A stretch of 12,186 nucleotides of DNA from IIICB1 sp035968095 (GTDB lineage: Bacteria > Cyanobacteriota > Cyanobacteriia > Cyanobacteriales > SIO1D9): contig JAWQFW010000173.1 in assembly GCA_035968095.1 (NCBI GenBank), positions 1 to 12,186 of the forward strand, read 5' to 3'. Below the pieces are notes generated by a model. The model was given only the letters and a program-made list of their open reading frames with translations, was not told the origin of the DNA and did not search any database. Made by a program: the position numbers and the translations under genes. Below are positions 1-7,229 of the stretch, in pieces. Position 1 is the stretch's first letter, and the number at the start of each line of letters is the position of its first letter.

Positions 1-51
1 GTCCCCAATCCCCAGTCCCCAATTCCCAATTCCCAATTCCCAGTCTCCACC
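1..51. repeat. Heptanucleotide short tandem repeat (STRR, CCCCART type)
   Basis: Six 7-bp units run head to tail from position 3: CCCCAAT, CCCCAGT, CCCCAAT, TCCCAAT, TCCCAAT, TCCCAGT, then a decayed CTCCACC. The array begins at or beyond the left edge. The unit matches the CCCCA(A/G)T class of short tandemly repeated repetitive sequences described in filamentous cyanobacteria. Such arrays are intergenic and vary in copy number between strains. It ends 8 bp before the -10 box of the tRNA gene, so the -35 region of that promoter falls inside the repeat. Confidence 0.85.
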
Positions 52-55
52 TTTG

Positions 56-64
56 TGCTATACT
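56..64 (+). promoter_or_regulatory. Extended -10 promoter box for tRNA-Pro
   Basis: TGC followed by TATACT (59-64) gives an extended -10 element with five of six consensus bases. It predicts a start near 71, about 8 nt before the mature tRNA 5' end at 79. No -35 hexamer is seen at the expected place (around 36-41), which is occupied by the CCCAAT repeat. Position relative to the tRNA supports the call; nothing direct proves it. Confidence 0.5.
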
Positions 65-78
65 AATAAACGCGACAT

Positions 79-152
79 CGGGGCGTAGCGCAGCTTGGTA
101 GCGCACTACTTTGGGGTAGTAGGGGTCGTGGGTTCAAATCCCGCCGCTCCGA
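79..152 (+). tRNA. tRNA-Pro, anticodon GGG
   Basis: All four arms fold. The acceptor pairs 79-85 (CGGGGCG) with 145-151 (CGCTCCG), with one G-U. The D-arm contains AGCGCAGCTTGGTAGCGC. The anticodon stem pairs CTACT (106-110) with AGTAG (118-122) around the 7-nt loop TTGGGGT. The T-arm is GTGGG-TTCAAAT-CCCGC. The anticodon at 113-115 is GGG, reading CCC/CCU proline codons. The discriminator is A152. The 3' CCA is not encoded and must be added by the nucleotidyltransferase. A terminator follows at 172-208. Confidence 0.97.
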
Positions 153-171
153 TCGCCAAAAAAAACATGAC

Positions 172-208
172 AATCCCAGGAGTAACCCCTCTCCTGGGAT
201 TTGTTATT
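172..208 (+). terminator. Intrinsic terminator of tRNA-Pro
   Basis: A perfect 11-bp inverted repeat, AATCCCAGGAG (172-182) and CTCCTGGGATT (191-201), encloses an 8-nt loop and is followed by a T-rich tail (TTGTTATT). It lies 20 nt after the tRNA and isolates it from gatA. Confidence 0.85.
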
Positions 209-475
209 CAAAGCTAGAAAAGAGCAAATAATTGCCAAAATTAGCAAGTGAAACAGATTTTACTCACTCAAGCAACAAATAACCAGGACAGAAAATCTTC
301 AGCCACAATCGCGTCACAACTTAGGCAGTTAATTTGGTAAATTGACAAAGGTACACTTGAGTAATGGTCTTACTGCTTTAGCAGTACTTTTTTGCAGGAG
401 AATCTGCTCTAAGAGTAATGATCTCCCAGATAATAGTGTAATTTTTAGTTTAATTAAGTCTTCAAAGGTATACGC
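209..475. other. Intergenic region between tRNA-Pro and gatA; multiple potential hairpins
   Basis: No protein gene is seen. The region holds a TTGACA hexamer (342-347) without a convincing -10 at 16-18 nt, a terminator-like hairpin at 371-393, and a weak GCAG/CTGC hairpin at 394-407. A GATAAT at 429-434 could be a -10 box for gatA but lacks a -35. The purine stretch AAAGG (464-468), 7 nt before the gatA ATG, is a plausible ribosome binding site. The gatA promoter cannot be fixed from sequence alone. Confidence 0.5.
371..393 (+). terminator. Terminator-like hairpin upstream of gatA
   Basis: TACTGC (371-376) and GCAGTA (381-386) form a perfect 6-bp stem around a TTTA loop, followed by C and six T residues (388-393). 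By shape this is a short intrinsic terminator. The tRNA already has its own terminator at 172-208, so this one must end something transcribed between about 209 and 370, or act as an attenuator in a gatA leader. Both are inference. Confidence 0.55.
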
Positions 476-1939
476 ATGGCATCCATCCGCGAGTTGCATA
501 GACAATTAATTCGGAAAGAACGCTCGGCTATTGAAATTACGAAAGAAGTATTAGAGCGTATTGAAGTTGTAGAGCCAAAAGTAAACAGTTATTTGTCGGT
601 AACGGCAGATTTAGCCCTGGAAACAGCAAAGCAGGTGGATGCCAAAATTGCTGCCGGGGAGGAAATTGGGCTATTAGCGGGAATTCCGATCGCGATTAAA
701 GACAATTTGTGTACGAAAGGAATTCGCACAACTTGCGCTTCAAAAATCTTAGAAAATTTTGTCCCACCTTACGAGTCAACGGTAACGCAAAAGCTGAAGT
801 CAGCAGGAGCGGTAATGGTGGGAAAAACGAACTTAGATGAGTTCGCGATGGGGAGTTCGACGGAAAACTCCGCTTACAAAGTAACGGCTAATCCTTGGGA
901 TTTACAGCGTGTTCCAGGAGGTTCTTCTGGGGGTTCAGCCGCAGCAGTAGCCGCGAGAGAATGTGTGGTAGCGTTGGGTTCGGACACTGGAGGTTCAATT
1001 CGCCAACCTGCGTCTTTATGTGGTGTGGTGGGGATGAAACCGACTTATGGTTTGGTGTCTCGCTACGGTTTAGTCGCTTTTGCTTCTTCGTTGGATCAAA
1101 TTGGTCCGTTAGCTAATACAGTTGAAGATGCAGCAATTTTATTGGGCGCGATCGCCGGACACGATCCCAAAGATTCTACTTCCCTCAAAGTCGAAATTCC
1201 TGATTACGCCAAGTTACTTCAACCAAATCTTCATTCTCGCCGCCGCCTCAGAATTGGCATTATTAAAGAAACTTTCGGTCAAGGTTTAGACACTGTAGTC
1301 GAAGAAGCAGTGAAAAAGGCGATCGAACAACTACAAGATTTAGGCGCAGAAATTCAAATTATTTCTTGTCCTCGTTTCCGTTACGGTTTGCCTGCTTACT
1401 ACATTATTGCTCCTAGTGAAGCCTCGGCTAACCTGGCTCGTTACGACGCGGTTAAATATGGGTTACGGGTAGAAGATCCCGATAGTTTACTGGAAATGTA
1501 CGAAAAAACCCGCGCTGAGGGTTTTGGAGCAGAAGTCAAGCGCCGAATTATGATCGGAACTTATACCCTTTCCGCCGGATATTACGATGCTTACTACTTG
1601 AAAGCCCAAAAAGTTCGCACTTTGATTAAAAAAGACTTTGAATCTGCTTTTGAAAAAGTTGATGTCTTAGTTTGTCCGACTTCACCAATTACGGCTTTCA
1701 AAGCAGGAGAAAAAACTACCGATCCTTTAAGTATGTATCTGCTGGATTTAATGACTATTCCGGTTAATTTGGCTGGTTTACCTGCAATTAGCGTCCCTTG
1801 TGGCTTTGATGAACAAGGATTGCCGATTGGGATGCAACTTATTGGTAAAGTTTGTCGGGAAGATGTACTTCTGCAAGTGGCTCATGCTTACGAACAAGCA
1901 ACGAACTGGCATCTGAAAAATCCACTTTTAAACGTCTAA
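476..1939 (+). CDS. gatA: Glutamyl-tRNA(Gln)/aspartyl-tRNA(Asn) amidotransferase subunit A
   Basis: GatA is the amidase subunit of GatCAB. It releases ammonia from glutamine so that misacylated Glu-tRNA(Gln) becomes Gln-tRNA(Gln), which cyanobacteria need because they make Gln-tRNA(Gln) indirectly. The 487-residue length is normal. The amidase signature is complete: Lys75 in PIAIKDN, the glycine/serine-rich GGSSGGSAAAVAAR around Ser150, and Ser174 in DTGGSIRQPAS. These match the Ser-cisSer-Lys triad of the family, with Ser174 as the expected nucleophile. The ATG at 476 has AAAGG 7 nt upstream and gives the canonical N-terminus MASIRELH. gatB and gatC are not in this window, consistent with the dispersed gat genes common in cyanobacteria. 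A HIP1 site lies inside the gene at 1148. Confidence 0.97.
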   Translation: MASIRELHRQLIRKERSAIEITKEVLERIEVVEPKVNSYLSVTADLALETAKQVDAKIAAGEEIGLLAGIPIAIKDNLCTKGIRTTCASKILENFVPPYESTVTQKLKSAGAVMVGKTNLDEFAMGSSTENSAYKVTANPWDLQRVPGGSSGGSAAAVAARECVVALGSDTGGSIRQPASLCGVVGMKPTYGLVSRYGLVAFASSLDQIGPLANTVEDAAILLGAIAGHDPKDSTSLKVEIPDYAKLLQPNLHSRRRLRIGIIKETFGQGLDTVVEEAVKKAIEQLQDLGAEIQIISCPRFRYGLPAYYIIAPSEASANLARYDAVKYGLRVEDPDSLLEMYEKTRAEGFGAEVKRRIMIGTYTLSAGYYDAYYLKAQKVRTLIKKDFESAFEKVDVLVCPTSPITAFKAGEKTTDPLSMYLLDLMTIPVNLAGLPAISVPCGFDEQGLPIGMQLIGKVCREDVLLQVAHAYEQATNWHLKNPLLNV

Positions 1940-2003
1940 GCAGCATCAGCAAATTTGTCAGTTAGGTGTGTTAATAGATCGAACTCAGGTGAAAATTGAT
2001 TTT

Positions 2004-2008
2004 GAGGA
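2004..2008 (+). promoter_or_regulatory. Shine-Dalgarno deciding the GTG start of the hydrolase
   Basis: GAGGA lies 8 nt before the GTG at 2017. The competing in-frame TTG at 1996 has AGGTGA only 3 nt upstream, which is too close, so GTG 2017 is preferred. Confidence 0.6.
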
Positions 2009-2016
2009 AAAACAAC

Positions 2017-2904
2017 GTGCAAATATTAGCCTTTAAGTATTTACTGGCGATTGGCGCAGGAACAGTCCTTTCGATCTATCTTTTACTTTGTCTAGTCTTG
2101 TTACTGTGGCAAGGTCGTTTGATTTTTGTTCCCCATTTACCTCTGGAGAGAACACCAGCAACTCTCGGTTTAGATTACCAAGAAGTTTGGTTACCATTTA
2201 CGACGAAACCAGACCGGGAAGAAAAGTTACACGGTTGGTGGTTGCCCACGGGAGGGCATAAAAATAAAGTGTTACTTTATCTGCACGGTAATGGTAGTAA
2301 TATCGGTGGTTATTTGCCACAGGCGCAGTTGTTTCTTCAGTTAGGTTTCGATGTCTTTCTTTTTGATTATCGCGGTTATGGTCGCAGTCAAGGCAATTTT
2401 CCCAGCGAAAAACAAGTTTATGAAGATGCGGAAAGAGCTTTTAAGTATTTAGTTGAGCAAAGAGGTATTGAACCAGAAGCTATTTTCGTTTATGGTTTTT
2501 CTTTGGGAGGTGCGATCGCTATTGAGTTAGCTACTCATCATCCGGAAATCCCAGCGCTGATTATTCAAGGATCTTTTACTTCCTTACAGAAAATGTCAAA
2601 TTACAGACATTGGTATTTCCGTTTCTTGCCGATAAATTTGTTACTGCGGCACAAATTCGACTCGCTGAGTAAAATTCAATCTCTCTCGATGCCTTTATTG
2701 TTGATTCACGGTGACAGCGATCGCACTGTACCCGCTTACATGAGTCAAGTTTTATCCGACGCAGCGACATCACCGAAACAACTTTGGTTTGTCCCAGATG
2801 CAGCACATAATGATGTCGCTACTGTTGCTGGAGAAAAATATCTCCAAAAGATTCGTGAATTTCTCCAACTGGTTGACGCTCAACGCACTAGAGTAAAAAC
2901 ATAA
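2017..2904 (+). CDS. Membrane-anchored alpha/beta hydrolase (ABHD13/BEM46-like)
   Basis: Predicted serine hydrolase of 295 residues; substrate unknown. A hydrophobic segment at about residues 5-30 should anchor the protein in the membrane. The hydrolase core follows: LYLHGNG (oxyanion-hole region, His90), DYRGYGRS, the nucleophile elbow GFSLGG with Ser162, HGDSDRTVP with Asp235 as the likely acid, and His264 in PDAAHND. This order and the HGxxDxxVP spacing fit the ABHD13/BEM46 group, whose bacterial members are often annotated only as alpha/beta hydrolase or peptidase-like. The start is placed at GTG 2017; a TTG at 1996 would add seven residues. It lies 77 bp after gatA on the same strand and may be read through from it. 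An 87-bp palindromic element follows the stop. Confidence 0.85.
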   Translation: MQILAFKYLLAIGAGTVLSIYLLLCLVLLLWQGRLIFVPHLPLERTPATLGLDYQEVWLPFTTKPDREEKLHGWWLPTGGHKNKVLLYLHGNGSNIGGYLPQAQLFLQLGFDVFLFDYRGYGRSQGNFPSEKQVYEDAERAFKYLVEQRGIEPEAIFVYGFSLGGAIAIELATHHPEIPALIIQGSFTSLQKMSNYRHWYFRFLPINLLLRHKFDSLSKIQSLSMPLLLIHGDSDRTVPAYMSQVLSDAATSPKQLWFVPDAAHNDVATVAGEKYLQKIREFLQLVDAQRTRVKT

Positions 2905-2905
2905 A

Positions 2906-2992
2906 CCGATGTATCATCTCGGAAAATATCTTGAGTTAGCGGATAGCACATTTTCTGCTATAAGTCAAGATATTTCCTGAAATAATTATCGG
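2906..2992. repeat. Imperfect palindromic element between hydrolase gene and dnaE
   Basis: GGAAAATATCTTGA (2921-2934) pairs with TCAAGATATTTCC (2965-2977) apart from one extra A. The inner arms ATAGCA (2943-2948) and TGCTAT (2956-2961) and outer arms CCGAT (2906-2910) and ATCGG (2988-2992) extend the symmetry. No T-run follows, so it is not a standard terminator. It could be a structured 3' UTR, an RNA-processing site or a small palindromic repeat. No second copy is seen in this window. Confidence 0.6.
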
Positions 2993-3095
2993 CTCAATCC
3001 CGATCTCGCCCCAGAAATTTTCACACTACTAAGGGCAAAAACCAGCCTCAGCAAGCTTAATTTTGCCGAAATTTAGTCTTTAATTCCCAAAAACT

Positions 3096-6000
3096 ATGTC
3101 TTTTGTTGGTCTTCACATCCACAGCGATTATAGCCTGCTCGACGGAGCCTCCCAACTACCAGCCTTAGTAAACAGAGCCGTAGAATTAGGAATGCCCGCG
3201 ATCGCCCTAACCGATCATGGTGTCATGTATGGTGCAGTTCAATTAGTTAATCTATGTCGAAATAAAGGCATTAAACCAATTATTGGCAACGAAATGTACA
3301 TTATCAACGCCGATCAAATTAACGAAAGAATCAAGTATCAAAAATTCCATCAAATCGTCTTAGCCAAAAACAGTCAAGGCTACAAAAACTTAGTTAAATT
3401 AACAACTAAATCTCATTTAGAAGGTTATTATTATCGTCCTCAAATCAACAAAAAGTTATTAGTAGAATATAGCGAAGGTTTAATCGTCACCAGTGCTTGT
3501 CTCGCTGGCGAAGTTCCCCAAAATATCCTCAAAGGCGACTTCAAACAAGCTAGAAAAGTCGCCAAATGGTATCAAAAAATCTTCGGCGCTGACTACTATT
3601 TAGAACTGCAAGATCACGGTTCGCGAGAAGACCGTTTAGTTAACGTCGAACTGGTAAAAATTGCCCAAGAATTAGACATTAAACTAATTATTACCAACGA
3701 CTCACATTTTATTGCTTGTCACGACGTAGAAGCCCACGACGCACTTTTATGTATTCAAACCGGAAGACTCATTGAAGATAATAGCCGAATGCGTTATAGC
3801 GGAACCGAGTATCTCAAATCCGCAGACGAAATGAGACAACTGTTTCGGGATCATTTGGATGATGAAATTATTGCAGAAGCGATCGCCAACACCCTCGAAA
3901 TTGCTGAAAAAGTCCAGCCCTACAACCTAAACAGTAAACCTCGTCTACCCAACTTTCCCGTACCTTCCGGTTATACCTCAGATACTTATCTCGAAGCCGT
4001 AGCCTGGGAAGGATTAGCAGATCGGCTCAACTGTAACGCGCGATCGGAAATTAATCCCGACTACAAACAAAGATTAGAATACGAACTCAAAATCATGCAA
4101 CAAATGGGTTTTTCCACCTATTTTTTAGTTGTTTGGGATTATATAAAATATGCCAGAGATCATCACATTCCCGTCGGTCCCGGACGCGGTTCAGCAGCAG
4201 GTTCTTTAGTAGCTTATGCTTTAGGAATTACTAATATCGATCCCGTACATCACGGCTTATTATTTGAAAGATTTCTCAATCCAGAACGGATCTCAATGCC
4301 AGATATTGATACCGATTTCTGCATTGAAAGACGAGATGAAGTGCTGAAATATGTAACCAAGCAATATGGCGAAGATAAAGTAGCTCAAATTATCACCTTC
4401 AACCGGATGACCTCAAAAGCAGTTTTAAAGGATGTAGCCAGAGTTTTAGGTGTTAGTTATGCTGACTCAGATCGCATGGCAAAAATGATTCCTGTTGCTC
4501 GCGGGAAACCAGCTAAACTGAAAGTGATGATTTCCGACGCTACCCCAGAACCAAGGTTTAAAGAAGCTTACGAAAATGAGACAGTTACGATTAAGAACGA
4601 CCAAGGTGAAGAAGCAGGAGAAATTCCGGTTCGTCGCTGGATAGATATGGCAATTCGCATTGAAGGAACGAATAAAACTTTCGGAGTTCATGCGGCTGGG
4701 GTCGTAATTTCTTCGGTTCCTTTAGATGAAATTGTGCCGCTACAAAAAAATAATGAAGGAGCCGTAATTACTCAGTATTCCATGGATGAATTAGAAGCGC
4801 TGGGGCTACTGAAAATGGACTTTTTAGGCTTAAAAAATTTAACGGCAATTCAAAAAACTATTGAGTTAGTTAAGCACAATAAACAAGAAGATATTAATGC
4901 AGATCAAATAACTTTAGAAGAAAGAAAAACTCTCGAAATTGTTCGCAAACAAAAGATTAAATTAAAATCTGATAATTCAGTTAGAAGAACTTACGACCTT
5001 TTGGAATCTGGCGAATTAGAAGGTGTATTTCAGTTAGAATCTTCGGGAATGCGGCAAGTAGTGCAAAAACTCAAGCCTTCTAATATCGAAGATATTTCCT
5101 CAATTTTAGCTCTTTATCGTCCCGGACCTTTAGATTCCGGACTGGTAGACCAATTTATTGAGCGAAAACATGGTAACGAAACAGTTGAATATCAGCATCC
5201 GATGTTGGAGCCAATTTTAGAAGAAACTTATGGAACTCTTTGCTTTCAAGAACAAATTATGCGGATGGCTCAAGATTTAGCTGGTTATTCTTTGGGACAA
5301 GCAGATTTGTTACGCAGAGCAATGGGAAAAAAGAAAATATCTGAGATGCAAAAGCATCGAGAAATTTTTATTGATGGTGCGACTAAAAATGGGGTTTTGC
5401 AAAATATTGCTGAAAGTTTGTTTGAGCAAATGATTAATTTTGCCGAATATTGTTTTAATAAATCTCATTCAACTGCTTATGCTTATGTGACTTATCAAAC
5501 TGCTTATTTAAAGGCGAATTATCCGGTCGAGTTTATGGCAACTTTGCTGACTTTAAATAGTAGTAATCCTGACAAAATTGAGAAATATATTGAAAATTGC
5601 CGGATGATCAAAATTAAGATTGAACCGCCTGATATTAATCGCTCTGAGGTGGATTTCACTCCGGTAGGTGAGAAGATTTTGTTTGGTTTGTCGGCAGTGC
5701 GGAATTTAGGTGAAGCGGCTATTGAAAGTATTTTATGTGCGCGGAGAGAAGCGGGTGGTAAGTTTAGTAGTTTAGCAGAGTTATGCGATCGCGTAAATTT
5801 GCGGGTGGTGAATCGTCGCGCTTTAGAAACTTTAATTAAGTGTGGGGCGCTGGATAGCATTAAACCAAATCGTCAGCAACTTTTGCACGATGTAGAATTA
5901 GTTTATGGTTGGGCGCAAAGTCGAGCTAAAGATCAGGAAATTGGTCAAACAACTATTTTTGATTTGATGGGTAATACAAATACCGAAGTAGAAGATGATA

Positions 6001-6713
6001 GTCAAGTTTACCAGTCTGCACCAAAAGCGAAGAAAGTAGCTGATTTTCCGCCTAAAGAAAAGTTGCAGTATGAAAAAGAATTATTGGGTTTTTATGTTTC
6101 TGAACATCCTTTAAATACAGCTAACAAAGCGGCAGAAAAAATATTTTCACCAATTCAATTAGATCAGTTGGCTGAGAAAAGTGTGAGGTCGAAAGTTTGT
6201 GTAATTGGGATGTTGAGCGAAGTTAAACATCACATTAGCAAAAAATCTGGCGAGCGCATGGCTTTTGTGAAAATAGAGGATCTTTCTAGTCAAACTGAAG
6301 GTGTGGTTTTTGCCAGTGTTTTCTCGAAAATAGAGCAATATTTAAAAGTTGAGATTCCTTTAGTTATTTGGGCGAAAGTAGATAAGCGAGAAGAACAATT
6401 TCAATTGATTGTGGAAGATTTAGAGGTTGTTGAAAATGTACAAATGATTATGATTGACTTAGACGCTTATCAAGTTAATCATAGTGAAAATAATAGTTAT
6501 TTAAATAGTTTGAAAAGCCTTTTGCAGGAACAACGAGGCGGAGAAAAAGCGAGAGTTCCGGTATTGGGAATTGTTGGTTCCCATCAAACTCGTCAGTTGA
6601 TTCGCTTTGAAGAAAGATATTGGGTGCAATCTTGTGAGGCTACGGTTGAATCTTTGAGAAGTGCAAAATTTTCAGTTCGCAAAGAATTATTGCTTACTGA
6701 CTATCATTCCTAA
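3096..6713 (+). CDS. dnaE: DNA polymerase III alpha subunit, continuous and intein-free
   Basis: Catalytic subunit of the replicative C-family polymerase, 1205 residues. Domains in order: PHP (about 1-220), polymerase palm with PDIDTDF (catalytic Asp403 and Asp405) and KMDFLGL (third Asp, 575), fingers, helix-hairpin-helix region, a clamp-binding motif QTTIF (951-955), and an OB-fold at about 1034-1112. The PHP domain keeps candidate metal ligands H7, H9, D16, H41, E66, H85, C135, D202 and H204, unlike the degenerate E. coli domain. Many cyanobacteria split dnaE into two genes joined by a trans-splicing intein at the EY|CFN junction. Here that junction (Y785-C786, Cys codon at 5451) is uninterrupted. 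No clear ribosome binding site precedes ATG 3096, but the N-terminus MSFVGLHIHSDYS is canonical. HIP1 sites occur at 3198, 3879 and 5785. Confidence 0.97.
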   Translation: MSFVGLHIHSDYSLLDGASQLPALVNRAVELGMPAIALTDHGVMYGAVQLVNLCRNKGIKPIIGNEMYIINADQINERIKYQKFHQIVLAKNSQGYKNLVKLTTKSHLEGYYYRPQINKKLLVEYSEGLIVTSACLAGEVPQNILKGDFKQARKVAKWYQKIFGADYYLELQDHGSREDRLVNVELVKIAQELDIKLIITNDSHFIACHDVEAHDALLCIQTGRLIEDNSRMRYSGTEYLKSADEMRQLFRDHLDDEIIAEAIANTLEIAEKVQPYNLNSKPRLPNFPVPSGYTSDTYLEAVAWEGLADRLNCNARSEINPDYKQRLEYELKIMQQMGFSTYFLVVWDYIKYARDHHIPVGPGRGSAAGSLVAYALGITNIDPVHHGLLFERFLNPERISMPDIDTDFCIERRDEVLKYVTKQYGEDKVAQIITFNRMTSKAVLKDVARVLGVSYADSDRMAKMIPVARGKPAKLKVMISDATPEPRFKEAYENETVTIKNDQGEEAGEIPVRRWIDMAIRIEGTNKTFGVHAAGVVISSVPLDEIVPLQKNNEGAVITQYSMDELEALGLLKMDFLGLKNLTAIQKTIELVKHNKQEDINADQITLEERKTLEIVRKQKIKLKSDNSVRRTYDLLESGELEGVFQLESSGMRQVVQKLKPSNIEDISSILALYRPGPLDSGLVDQFIERKHGNETVEYQHPMLEPILEETYGTLCFQEQIMRMAQDLAGYSLGQADLLRRAMGKKKISEMQKHREIFIDGATKNGVLQNIAESLFEQMINFAEYCFNKSHSTAYAYVTYQTAYLKANYPVEFMATLLTLNSSNPDKIEKYIENCRMIKIKIEPPDINRSEVDFTPVGEKILFGLSAVRNLGEAAIESILCARREAGGKFSSLAELCDRVNLRVVNRRALETLIKCGALDSIKPNRQQLLHDVELVYGWAQSRAKDQEIGQTTIFDLMGNTNTEVEDDSQVYQSAPKAKKVADFPPKEKLQYEKELLGFYVSEHPLNTANKAAEKIFSPIQLDQLAEKSVRSKVCVIGMLSEVKHHISKKSGERMAFVKIEDLSSQTEGVVFASVFSKIEQYLKVEIPLVIWAKVDKREEQFQLIVEDLEVVENVQMIMIDLDAYQVNHSENNSYLNSLKSLLQEQRGGEKARVPVLGIVGSHQTRQLIRFEERYWVQSCEATVESLRSAKFSVRKELLLTDYHS

Positions 6714-6732
6714 TTAAATTTTTTAGTGATTT

Positions 6733-6775
6733 CCTTACATAAAGTGGCTTTTTAAGTAGCTACTTTATGTTAAGG
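6733..6775. repeat. Long hairpin downstream of dnaE
   Basis: CCTTACATAAAGTGGC (6733-6748) pairs with GCTACTTTATGTTAAGG (6759-6775) with one bulged A and one G-U, around a 10-nt loop. No T-run follows on either strand; the plus-strand flank is A-rich. It probably forms the 3' end structure of the dnaE mRNA, but it is not a textbook intrinsic terminator. Confidence 0.6.
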
Positions 6776-6779
6776 AGAA

Positions 6780-6785
6780 TATAAT
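6780..6785 (+). promoter_or_regulatory. Candidate -10 box for the 126-aa ORF
   Basis: A perfect TATAAT hexamer predicts a start near 6792, about 47 nt before ATG 6839. No good -35 is seen; the expected place (around 6757-6762) lies in the right arm of the 6733-6775 hairpin. In AT-rich sequence such a hexamer can occur by chance. Confidence 0.35.
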
Positions 6786-6838
6786 AAAAATAAATTTTCC
6801 TTTAGCTTTGGTGCTGACCAAGTTATTTTTCTTTCTCA

Positions 6839-7219
6839 ATGTTTTCGCCCAGTTTTTTCGGATTATCTATGAAATGCTTGTTGTTTTCTGACTCTAGTCG
6901 TGAAAAAAGTGCTTTTCCTCAAGAATTAGTTGAATTTAGTGCGAAAGTAGCCGCAGTCCGAGCTAGTCAAAGTATAAAGTCGAATTGGGAGAGCGATCGC
7001 TATGTCGATTTCGGAGTTCCCTGTTTCCACGCTCCTCCAATAATGCCTCTGAATCATCGCGATCTTGTTGCTTTAGCGGGGTTGTTTGAGCGGGAAGATA
7101 TCGAAGATATTGAAACTAACCTGAGTGAGGTTCTTTTGAGTTGTCTTCCTGAACCTTGTTGGGAAGAGCGAGTTTCGGAGCAATCAGAAAACTTTGATTT
7201 TCTAGCTGATTATCTTTAA
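6839..7219 (+). CDS. Hypothetical protein, 126 aa
   Basis: I do not recognise this protein. It is soluble, without a signal peptide or membrane segment. It is acidic in the second half, with EREDIEDIETNLSEV around residues 84-98, and has a proline-rich patch FGVPCFHAPPIMPLNHRD around 58-75. No catalytic motif stands out. ATG 6839 has no clear ribosome binding site, and an in-frame ATG at 6869 (MKCLLF) is equally possible. Support for its being real: the frame fills the space between dnaE and the convergent gene at 7230, ending 10 bp short of it; a TATAAT lies at a suitable distance; and it contains an in-frame HIP1 site at 6993. It is likely a lineage-restricted cyanobacterial protein. A spurious frame cannot be excluded. 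Confidence 0.55.
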   Translation: MFSPSFFGLSMKCLLFSDSSREKSAFPQELVEFSAKVAAVRASQSIKSNWESDRYVDFGVPCFHAPPIMPLNHRDLVALAGLFEREDIEDIETNLSEVLLSCLPEPCWEERVSEQSENFDFLADYL

Positions 7220-7229
7220 TTGAATAAAT

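Noticed and set aside
1..51. CRISPR array
   Set aside because: The repeated units are contiguous heptamers without spacers, so this is a simple tandem repeat.
361..373. GTA-N7-TAC resembling an NtcA site upstream of gatA
   Set aside because: The NtcA consensus is GTA-N8-TAC. The spacing here is one base short and no matching -10 box lies at the right distance.
407..416. CTCTAAGAGT shared by the gatA leader (407-416) and the rodA leader (9644-9653)
   Set aside because: A shared 10-mer in a 12-kb window is expected many times by chance, and no further similarity surrounds it. It is not claimed as a common operator.
895..1116. 73-residue plus-strand frame inside gatA
   Set aside because: It overlaps the amidase signature of GatA in another frame and shows no family features. 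It is a shadow of gatA.
4860..5010. Possible insertion in DnaE between KMDFLGLKNLT and VFQLES
   Set aside because: The stretch is longer than in E. coli, but as I recall it similar length occurs in other filamentous cyanobacterial DnaE proteins. It has no intein motifs.
5519..5860. 113-residue minus-strand frame inside dnaE
   Set aside because: It lies wholly within conserved DnaE coding sequence and has no recognisable domain.
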